A stretch of DNA of 6,088 nucleotides, from contig JAITPP010000088.1 in the NCBI GenBank assembly GCA_031289385.1, positions 1 through 6,088 on the forward strand, read 5' to 3'. Below, piece by piece: positions 1 to 5,348 of the stretch. Both the position numbers and the translations under genes were made by a program. Positions within the stretch are counted from its first letter, which is position 1. Each line of letters starts with the position of its first letter. This stretch comes from Prevotellaceae bacterium (GTDB lineage: Bacteria > Bacteroidota > Bacteroidia > Bacteroidales > UBA932). Below the pieces are notes generated by a model, which saw only the letters and a program-made list of their open reading frames with translations, was not told the DNA's origin and searched no databases.

Positions 1-746
1 AAATCTCCATCAGTTCCAAGTATAACTCTGTTATTTCCGTTAGAAACAAAATTTTGCTGAGCAATTTCATACGCTGTTGTAATACCGGCAGCACCTGCCG
101 TTGAGCCGCCTGCACCTAATTTATCTATGGCTGCTTTTATCTTTTCTTTTTCATCTCCATTGGTAGATTCCAGCAAAATTCCAACCTGTCCTGCATAAAT
201 AACAATTGCAACTTTATCGTTATCTTTCAATTCATCTACCATCATTTTAAATCCCGATTTCAATATCCCCAATTTGTCGGGAGAATTCATAGAGCCTGAA
301 ACATCTATTAAAAACACATAATTAGAATTTGGCAATTCATTATCAGGTATAGTTTTCCCTTTTATTCCAAGTCGTAACAAATGATGTGTATTATTCCACG
401 GACATGTTGTGATTTCCGAATTAAGAGAAATATTTTCTCCACCGGCAGGCTCTGCATAATCGAAAGTAAAATAATTGATATACTCTTCAATTCTAACAGA
501 TGCTTTTGGCGGAATTTGTCCTAAATACAAAAACCTACGCATATTTGAATATGACGCTCCATCTGCATCTATTGAAAATGTAGATTGCGGTTGTTCATTA
601 ACTTTAATAAACGGATTTTCATCATAATCCTTATATTTTTCGTTAAAAGTGTATGATAAATCAATATCATATCCAATGCTGCTGTTGTCTTTATTACAAC
701 TAACAGCACACATTGCAATAGCAATAATTTTTAGAGTGTTTTTCAT
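1..746 (-). CDS. YfbK-like von Willebrand factor type A lipoprotein (3' end cut by window edge)
   Basis: The gene starts at the ATG complementary to 744-746 and stays open to base 1, giving 248 complete codons. The N-terminus (MKNTLKIIAIAMCAVSC) is a short lipoprotein signal with the lipidated cysteine probably at C17. The following N-K-D partly resembles the Bacteroidetes surface-export signal C-x-K-(D/E). Residues about 55-97 match the N-terminal domain found in front of the VWA domain in YfbK-type proteins (TFSIDADGASYSNMRRFL, then IPP...RIEEYINYF). The VWA domain starts near residue 140. Its metal-ion-dependent adhesion site is intact: DVSGS (D148, S150, S152), T216 in GGST, and D246 in TDGD. 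The family usually ends in a further C-terminal domain, which would lie outside the window. Such proteins bind partners through a divalent cation; the exact role is unknown. No Shine-Dalgarno sequence is seen. It stands apart from the operon upstream, behind a terminator. Confidence 0.9.
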   Translation of the reverse strand, partial: MKNTLKIIAIAMCAVSCNKDNSSIGYDIDLSYTFNEKYKDYDENPFIKVNEQPQSTFSIDADGASYSNMRRFLYLGQIPPKASVRIEEYINYFTFDYAEPAGGENISLNSEITTCPWNNTHHLLRLGIKGKTIPDNELPNSNYVFLIDVSGSMNSPDKLGILKSGFKMMVDELKDNDKVAIVIYAGQVGILLESTNGDEKEKIKAAIDKLGAGGSTAGAAGITTAYEIAQQNFVSNGNNRVILGTDGD

Positions 747-840
747 TTTTGTTTTTTAAAATTAACCATATTCTATTTCTATCAATATTTATATGATGCA
801 AAAACACTAAAAAACGATGCTTTTATTGATATTTATTAAC

Positions 841-848
841 CAAATTTA
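841..848 (-). promoter_or_regulatory. Candidate -7 element for the VWA lipoprotein gene
   Basis: On the minus strand this reads TAAATTTG, a perfect match to the Bacteroidetes -7 consensus TAnnTTTG. It would give a leader of about 90 bases before the VWA gene. A TTG that could act as a -33 element lies at 865-863, only 14 bases away instead of the usual 19-21, so only half of the promoter is convincing. Such motifs arise by chance in AT-rich sequence. Confidence 0.3.
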
Positions 849-896
849 ACTTTTGGAGAAAACAATTTATTTTGGAAATTTATGGATTAATACGCT

Positions 897-932
897 AAAA
901 AACAATGGCAAACCGAATTTGGTTTGCCATTG
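897..932 (-). terminator. Rho-independent terminator of the rprX-rprY-GH16-like operon
   Basis: A perfect 12-bp inverted repeat (CAATGGCAAACC at 903-914, GGTTTGCCATTG at 921-932) encloses a 6-base loop. Read on the minus strand, the hairpin is followed at once by six T residues (902-897). It lies 41 bases past the stop codon of the GH16-like gene. The plus strand has no T tract after the stem, so it acts in the minus direction. It separates the operon from the VWA gene. Confidence 0.9.
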
Positions 933-973
933 CCGTAATCATATAAAAGACACAAACAATTTTTGATTAATTT

Positions 974-2167
974 TTATTTGTGTTTGTAGCATTTTACCCA
1001 ATCAACATCAAATGAAATGGGCAAATCCATATTGCTTATTCCTTTTTTTACTCCCGACGAAAATGCCAGATACATTTGTTCGTTAATGCGAATTTCTGCC
1101 GAAAAAACTTTTTTTCCGTTTATCTTCCAAATTATTTCGGAGGTATTCCATTCAATTCCTACTACATAAAATTTTTGATTTAGAGGTACATGAATTTTTT
1201 TTGTAATGCTCTGACTGTTGTTGAATGCGCCTACTTGCACTTTGCCGTTGTTTACACAAAATATGTTTATAAACGGCAACATTTGTTCGCATCCAAGCCA
1301 AAAAGCGTGATATGTTCTTTTGGTTTTTGGCATACGTACTTTTGCTTCAATTCTGCCGTAGGTTTGCATAAATATTGTTGCTGTGCTTGCAATTCCCGAT
1401 GTATAAGAAAATTTTTGGGGAACAAAACCGTGTTTTTCACTCCACACAAAGCCATTGGCTGATTCGTTGCGTGTTATTATTTGCAAAAGGCTGTTTGTTA
1501 CGTTTATGTTGTTGCCATCCGATATAAATTGCAAATCGCCAAGTTGAGAATACGATTTTTGAAGATGGCGCAAGGCTGTAACGGGTTGTGTTACCCATTT
1601 TCTTTCGAGAACTACCGATGAAAAATCATCTCCGAACGTGCCTTTCCATTTCGACATTTCGGCAACATATTTCTTACACGATTTTTGCAGTTTGGGCAAC
1701 AAATTAACATCTTCCGATTTTTTCAGATAATTATAATCTTCAAGATTTTTGTATGCGCTGCATTTTTTGTGTTTGTCGATATCGCAGAGATATGTTTTTT
1801 TCTCTTTATATTCGTCGGTTTCGAATATTTGTTTCAATCTTAAATATTCGCCAACTTCAATAGATTCGCTATTGCTGCCTGTTAAAATAAACTTTTTTAC
1901 TTTTTTGCTTTTTGCAAGTAGTTTTAATTTTTTCTCTATTTCGTACTCGGCGCTATTTTTGTATTTCTGATTTTTAACGACAGCAATATCATTTTTGCAC
2001 TGTCCCGATTCTACGTATTCTTTTAGTTTTACGAAACGGTTGTACGCCTCCGATTCCAGAATCTCTCCTATTTTTTTACAGTTGCTTTCCATTACGGCAA
2101 TTGTTTTTTCATATTTTTCAGTTGACATAATGGGGCTGAAAATCCGATATTTTAAAAAATCTATCAT
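974..2167 (-). CDS. Helical-repeat protein with C-terminal GH16-like jelly-roll domain, probable pseudoenzyme, no signal peptide
   Basis: The protein has 397 residues. The N-terminal half (about 15-170) is Lys/Glu-rich and predicted helical. It contains four repeats of 31-33 residues, marked by [AE]Y at 41-42, 74-75, 107-108 and 138-139, with a serine 12 residues after the tyrosine in three of them (S54, S87, S151). Residues about 174-397 resemble glycoside hydrolase family 16: DDFSS at 180-184, YTSG at 255-258, YGRIEAKVRMP at 270-280, AFWL at 288-291, and a final strand FDVDWVKCY. The catalytic ExDxxE signature should follow AFWL, but the sequence there is F299-I-N301-I-F-C304, so both glutamates and the aspartate are absent. 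There is no signal peptide or membrane segment, and the eight cysteines suit a cytoplasmic location. It follows rprY by 39 bases with no terminator, so it is probably cotranscribed. M14 (codon 2126-2128) is an alternative start. The fold assignment is firm; the function is unknown. Confidence 0.85.
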   Translation of the reverse strand: MIDFLKYRIFSPIMSTEKYEKTIAVMESNCKKIGEILESEAYNRFVKLKEYVESGQCKNDIAVVKNQKYKNSAEYEIEKKLKLLAKSKKVKKFILTGSNSESIEVGEYLRLKQIFETDEYKEKKTYLCDIDKHKKCSAYKNLEDYNYLKKSEDVNLLPKLQKSCKKYVAEMSKWKGTFGDDFSSVVLERKWVTQPVTALRHLQKSYSQLGDLQFISDGNNINVTNSLLQIITRNESANGFVWSEKHGFVPQKFSYTSGIASTATIFMQTYGRIEAKVRMPKTKRTYHAFWLGCEQMLPFINIFCVNNGKVQVGAFNNSQSITKKIHVPLNQKFYVVGIEWNTSEIIWKINGKKVFSAEIRINEQMYLAFSSGVKKGISNMDLPISFDVDWVKCYKHK

Positions 2168-2206
2168 CTTAAATCATTTTTTAATAGCATATTAATAATA
2201 TTTTTG

Positions 2207-2902
2207 TTAATCTGTAATTAACTTAAATCCTTTTCCGCGTACATTTATTATTTGTATCGTCGGGTCGTCTTTCATGTATTTACGAAGTTTTGTAATGTAC
2301 ACATCCATGCTGCGTGCATTAAAATAGCTGTCGTCGTTCCAAATTGTGCGAAGTGCAAAATTTCTGTCTAAAATTGCGTTGCGATTGAAGCATAAAAATT
2401 TCAACAATTCCGATTCTTTAGATGTAAGTTTTTGTTCTACACCGCCTTTTACGAGTATTTGTTTTGTAGAATTAAATCTGTAAATTCCTACTTCAAATTC
2501 GTCTTGTGTTTGGTCTGTTCCGCCTTTTGTGCGGCGTAATACGGCTTCAACTCTCAGCAACAGTTCTTCGATGCTGAATGGTTTTGTCATATAATCGTCT
2601 GCTCCCGAATTAAATCCTTCGGCAATATCTTCTTTTTGCGATTTTGCCGTAAGAAAAATTATAGGAATAACATTGTTTACATGGCGCATTTCTTTTGCCA
2701 GTGTAAATCCATCTTTTTTCGGCATCATTACATCTAAAATGCAAATGTCATACGAACGCGATTGAAATCCTTTAAATGCCGATTCTCCATCTGCATACAA
2801 ATCGGTATCGTAACCTTTTACCCGTAAATACTCAAGCAGCAAAACGCCTAAATTTTCATCGTCTTCTGCTAATAAAATGCTTGCTTTAAAATTATTTTCC
2901 AT
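2207..2902 (-). CDS. rprY: OmpR/PhoB-family response regulator RprY
   Basis: The protein has 231 residues, normal for the family. The receiver domain (about 7-123) has the acidic pocket E13-D14-D15, phosphoacceptor D57 in CILDVMMP, the switch threonine T85 in FLTAK and conserved K107 in TKPF. The DNA-binding winged helix (about 133-231) shows LTSKESELLKFLC, then SMDVYITKLRKYMKDDP and a C-terminal wing INVRGKGFKLI. The stretch FNARSMDVYITKLRK and the overall sequence are what I recognise from Bacteroides and Porphyromonas RprY. It would be phosphorylated by the kinase encoded directly upstream (77-base gap) and would bind DNA as a dimer on direct repeats. In Porphyromonas, RprY has been linked to oxidative stress and sodium/energy metabolism; the regulon here is not known. 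All key residues are present. The ATG at 2900-2902 begins just before the first receiver strand, so the start is well placed. No Shine-Dalgarno sequence is seen. Confidence 0.95.
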   Translation of the reverse strand: MENNFKASILLAEDDENLGVLLLEYLRVKGYDTDLYADGESAFKGFQSRSYDICILDVMMPKKDGFTLAKEMRHVNNVIPIIFLTAKSQKEDIAEGFNSGADDYMTKPFSIEELLLRVEAVLRRTKGGTDQTQDEFEVGIYRFNSTKQILVKGGVEQKLTSKESELLKFLCFNRNAILDRNFALRTIWNDDSYFNARSMDVYITKLRKYMKDDPTIQIINVRGKGFKLITD

Positions 2903-2979
2903 ATTATTTGAATTTTATTTTGTTTATAAAAATTTATTTTTATTCTATTTTAATTTAATTTATGCTGTAAATATACTAA

Positions 2980-4518
2980 TCATTTTTTATTTGGCAAAAA
3001 AATTATGAATGTACTTCCTTTGCCTTTTTCACTTTCTACGCTAACTTTTCCTCCGTGCATTTCCGATATTTTCTTTACATAATTCAACCCTAATCCTGAG
3101 CCTTTTACTGTGTGTATATTGCCTGTGGGCACTCTGTAAAATTGTTCGAAAACGTGCTTTTGATATTCTTTTTCTATTCCAATTCCGTTATCGGATACTG
3201 CAATAATTATGCCATCATTTTTATTTTCGGTGCGAATACATATATCAGGGTCTTTTTTTGAATATTTCAACGCATTGTCGATAAGATTTGATATTATTTG
3301 CTGCAAGTGCATTTCGTCGCCAATCACAATATTTTCTTTGGCTTTGTATTCTGCTGTTATTTTTCCTTTGCGTGCATTTAATTGCAGCATATACGAATCA
3401 ACAACTTTTTTGATAACATTTTTAATATTTACATCTTTATGTTTTAGTGTAATATTTCCGCGTTCGACTGCTGCCATGCGCAATACTTTTTCAACCAAAC
3501 TGCTTAAACGCTGCGATTCGTCGCGTATCATTTTCGATAATCCTGCAACGTTTTTCTTTTCTATCGGAACGTTTTCATCTTGCATCATTTCGGCGGCAAG
3601 CGTGATTGTTGCTATCGGCGTTTTAAGTTCGTGCGTCATGTTTCCCATAAAATCGTTGCGCATTTGCGATAATCTTTTTTGATGAAAAATTATTATAAGC
3701 GTTGCCGCAAATGTTCCCGCGATAATCAAAATCAACAATAATGATGAAAAAATTACAAGCGATAATTCTTTAAAAATATAATCTGTCAAATGCGGAACAT
3801 ATATATTTAAATAGTATTTTGGTGCTTGTTCGGCATCGTGCGGAAACAGTTGTTGTTTATACAAACGTTCTTCTCTGTCGGCTCTGAAATTTATTGTTTT
3901 CAAAGCGTTTACCTCAACATTATCTGCGCCTACAACTGCAAATTCAAATGTTGTTTCTATTCCCTGCTCTTTAAATTGATTGCGTATCAGCGAGTCTATT
4001 CTGCTTAACGACAATCGTTCTTCTACCGGCACGTCCAACGTTATTTTTGTTTCACTGCGCTTATCTACAAACAGTTGAAACTGTTCCGATACAGGAATAT
4101 CTGCTCGTTTAAATCGTTGATCGTACTCTAATCCCGAAATTCCACGTTCTATTAAGTTGTTTAAATTTTTATCGGTAGTTGCTTTTTTAATATCTTTTTT
4201 GTTGTTCAGCATAAAGCTTGTCGATTTACTTTCAATGCTTTGGTAGAGCGATGGCGTTGTAAACATTAACGTTCTTTCTGTTGATGCGCTATAACTGCCT
4301 TGCCCGAAATGTATTTCGCTGAGCGGCGTTTCGTCATATTCATCAATAACAGGTTCAGCCTCCAACACTACATTATCAAGTACAGCTTCCATTTTTGTAT
4401 TGAATGTTTCTTTTTGCATTTTTCCTGCTGCACGCAACGAGTTACCTTGAACAATAACAAGTATCACAGTGCAAATGCAAATAGCTACCGACAATAAAAT
4501 TATAATATTTTTCTTCAT
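2980..4518 (-). CDS. rprX: RprX-like sensor histidine kinase
   Basis: This is a 512-residue inner-membrane kinase. TM1 lies at about 4-24 and TM2 at about 251-278. They frame a periplasmic sensor region of about 225 residues with no domain I can name. The cytoplasmic part has an H-box FMGNMTHELKTP with phosphorylated H296, an N-box NLIDNALKYS (N411, N415), a G1 box DNGIGI (D443-I448), an F-box FEQFYR (457-461) and a G2 box GSGLGL (473-478). All catalytic boxes are intact. There is little or no linker (no recognisable PAS domain, short membrane-proximal segment) between TM2 and the H-box. Length and layout fit Bacteroides RprX, and the adjacent rprY supports the name. The signal sensed is unknown. 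A weak GGAAG lies 8 bases before the ATG, one of the few Shine-Dalgarno-like sequences in the window. A candidate promoter and operator lie directly upstream, so it is probably the first gene of a three-gene operon. Confidence 0.94.
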   Translation of the reverse strand: MKKNIIILLSVAICICTVILVIVQGNSLRAAGKMQKETFNTKMEAVLDNVVLEAEPVIDEYDETPLSEIHFGQGSYSASTERTLMFTTPSLYQSIESKSTSFMLNNKKDIKKATTDKNLNNLIERGISGLEYDQRFKRADIPVSEQFQLFVDKRSETKITLDVPVEERLSLSRIDSLIRNQFKEQGIETTFEFAVVGADNVEVNALKTINFRADREERLYKQQLFPHDAEQAPKYYLNIYVPHLTDYIFKELSLVIFSSLLLILIIAGTFAATLIIIFHQKRLSQMRNDFMGNMTHELKTPIATITLAAEMMQDENVPIEKKNVAGLSKMIRDESQRLSSLVEKVLRMAAVERGNITLKHKDVNIKNVIKKVVDSYMLQLNARKGKITAEYKAKENIVIGDEMHLQQIISNLIDNALKYSKKDPDICIRTENKNDGIIIAVSDNGIGIEKEYQKHVFEQFYRVPTGNIHTVKGSGLGLNYVKKISEMHGGKVSVESEKGKGSTFIIFLPNKK

Positions 4519-4541
4519 TCAATATCTTCCGTGTTTAATGG

Positions 4542-4569
4542 CAAAGTTAAAAAAATGTTTATATAACAA
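4542..4569 (-). promoter_or_regulatory. Candidate promoter of the rprX operon
   Basis: On the minus strand the sequence is TTG (4569-4567), then 17 bases, then TAACTTTG (4549-4542). The latter fully matches the Bacteroidetes -7 consensus TAnnTTTG, and the TTG fits the -33 element. The spacer is a little shorter than the usual 19-21. Transcription would begin near 4535-4537, giving a leader of about 18 bases. The element falls in the only gap before rprX. Confidence 0.5.
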
Positions 4570-4576
4570 TCGTACC

Positions 4577-4593
4577 ATTAACAAAAATTAACA
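4577..4593 (-). promoter_or_regulatory. Phased direct repeat upstream of the rprX promoter, possible RprY operator
   Basis: On the minus strand TGTTAAT occurs twice (4593-4587 and 4583-4577), separated by TTT, so the copies are offset by exactly 10 bases. OmpR-family regulators typically bind head-to-tail repeats with about this phasing. The repeats lie some 7 bases upstream of the putative -33 element, a normal activator position. The link to RprY is inference; AT-rich sequence makes chance repeats possible. Confidence 0.3.
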
Positions 4594-4596
4594 ATG

Positions 4597-5019
4597 TTAA
4601 ATCCTTTCAAATACGCCGAACAAAGGAGTTTTTTTAACATTTAAGTTTATACACGCTGTTATTCCTTTAACACTTCTGATTGCTGTTGTGATATGAGTAA
4701 TTTGCTCGTTTGTTAAATTTCCTGAAATTTTTAACATAAAATCTATACTGTCAAATTTGCTAATTAACCTAAATTTACTGTATTTATTGCGTACAAACGA
4801 ATATTCGATGCCTGTTTTATCGCAAATGTAATTAAAATATGAAATAGTTTTGCCTATCGGAATAAGGTTTTTAAGCATAGGATGCTCCGTTTTGTTTAGA
4901 TTTAACGATAATATGTTATTTAGATTCCAAATCAAATAATAATCGTCCTCTGATGATACTATCGCAAGAACGACAAAATTGTAGTTGTTTTCTTTGAGTT
5001 TCAATGTCTTTGCCTTCAT
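4597..5019 (-). CDS. IPExxxVDY-family-like small protein of unknown function
   Basis: The protein has 140 residues and no signal peptide or membrane segment. The layout recalls the Bacteroidetes IPExxxVDY family: an early stretch with an acidic turn and hydrophobic strands (VVLAIVSSEDDYYLIWNLNNIL, about 16-37), a central SYFNYICDKTGIEYSFVRNK (60-79), then the signature strand followed by a helix. The signature itself has drifted. At 86-94 the sequence is ISKFDSIDF, so only I, D and conservative I/F replacements remain, with proline and glutamate replaced by S87 and K88. The C-terminal part ITTAIRSVKGITACINLNV (110-128) fits a helix-strand ending. The biochemical function of the family is not known to me. 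The gene ends 78 bases before rprX, but a separate promoter seems to serve rprX, so joint transcription is uncertain. The CDS is convincing; the family name is tentative. Confidence 0.7.
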   Translation of the reverse strand: MKAKTLKLKENNYNFVVLAIVSSEDDYYLIWNLNNILSLNLNKTEHPMLKNLIPIGKTISYFNYICDKTGIEYSFVRNKYSKFRLISKFDSIDFMLKISGNLTNEQITHITTAIRSVKGITACINLNVKKTPLFGVFERI

Positions 5020-5052
5020 AACAAACTGCTCTTAAATGGAATTTTGTTGGTA

Positions 5053-5060
5053 CAAATTTA
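5053..5060 (-). promoter_or_regulatory. Candidate -7 element for the IPExxxVDY-like gene
   Basis: The minus strand reads TAAATTTG, a perfect TAnnTTTG match, 33 bases upstream of the ATG. No TTG stands at the right distance for a -33 element (the nearest is 27 bases away), so this is a half-supported promoter. Confidence 0.3.
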
Positions 5061-5144
5061 ATTAAAATTTCTGAAAATATGTAATTGCAAATTAAATATT
5101 AATAACAAAAACCAAATAACCTGTAAAAGATTGGTTTTTTCAAA

Positions 5145-5172
5145 GTAGAGACGGATAATTATCTGTCTCTGG
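5145..5172. repeat. Palindromic repeat, copy 1
   Basis: This copy begins GTAGAGACGGATAATTATC and continues TGTCTCTGG. It is a near-perfect palindrome around AATT (5147-5170 pairs with a single G:T-type mismatch). The GTAGAGAC end is preserved on the left; the expected GTCTCTAC end on the right has decayed to GTCTCTGG. It matches copy 2 in inverted orientation over 25 bases with one mismatch. Confidence 0.85.
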
Positions 5173-5211
5173 CATTTTGTTTGGTGTGACATTTATTGTT
5201 TCTACCGTTTT

Positions 5212-5239
5212 ATGGAGACGGATAATTATCCGTCTCTAC
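5212..5239. repeat. Palindromic repeat, copy 2 (inverted relative to copy 1)
   Basis: The core 5215-5236 is a perfect 22-bp palindrome starting GAGACGG and ending CCGTCTC. Here the right end (GTCTCTAC) is intact and the left end has decayed to TGGAGAC, the mirror image of copy 1. The two intact ends therefore face outward and bound a 95-base unit (5145-5239). GTAGAGACG...CGTCTCTAC palindromes are, from memory, a widespread repeat type in Bacteroidetes and cyanobacteria. Confidence 0.85.
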
Positions 5240-5283
5240 GGGATTTTTCTGTCATCCGTTATAATTTGTTTATTTTTCATCGC

Positions 5284-5317
5284 AAAAAAAGGATGTTCCG
5301 AAAACCGAAACATCCTT
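5284..5317 (-). terminator. Rho-independent terminator of the SusD-like gene
   Basis: On the minus strand AGGATGTTTCG pairs with CGGAACATCCT (11 pairs, one a G:U wobble) around a 5-base loop, followed by seven T residues (5290-5284). The hairpin begins about 32 bases after the SusD-like stop codon. The T tract shows minus-strand action. Confidence 0.92.
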
Positions 5318-5348
5318 CTTCACATAATGATTGTAAAACAACTTTATC

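Larger units (their letters stand above)
5020..5348. other. Non-coding gap between the IPExxxVDY-like gene and the SusD-like gene
   Basis: This 329-base stretch has no credible gene. The two short plus-strand frames crossing it run through the terminator and antisense into the SusD-like gene. From right to left it holds the SusD-like terminator, the inverted pair of palindromic repeats, a weak AT-rich hairpin (AAAAACCAA at 5107-5115 against TTGGTTTTT at 5131-5139, 15-base loop), and the candidate promoter of the IPExxxVDY-like gene. Confidence 0.7.

Noticed and set aside
1190..1462. Plus-strand frame of 90 codons, and an overlapping minus-strand frame at 1267-1455
   Set aside because: Both lie inside the GH16-like coding region in other frames, have no recognisable domain, and are cysteine- and aromatic-rich as expected for out-of-frame translation.
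2168..2206. Palindrome-like AT run between rprY and the GH16-like gene as a terminator or promoter
   Set aside because: There is no G:C stem and no TAnnTTTG element; it looks like ordinary AT-rich spacer.
3209..3682. Plus-strand frame of 157 codons
   Set aside because: It is antisense to the kinase core of rprX, whose H-, N- and G-box motifs are intact; the translation is Phe/Ser/Ile-rich with no family resemblance.
5107..5139. AT-rich hairpin with T tracts on either strand, as a bidirectional terminator
   Set aside because: The stem contains only two G:C pairs and the loop is 15 bases; the SusD-like gene already has a far stronger terminator, and no plus-strand gene ends here.
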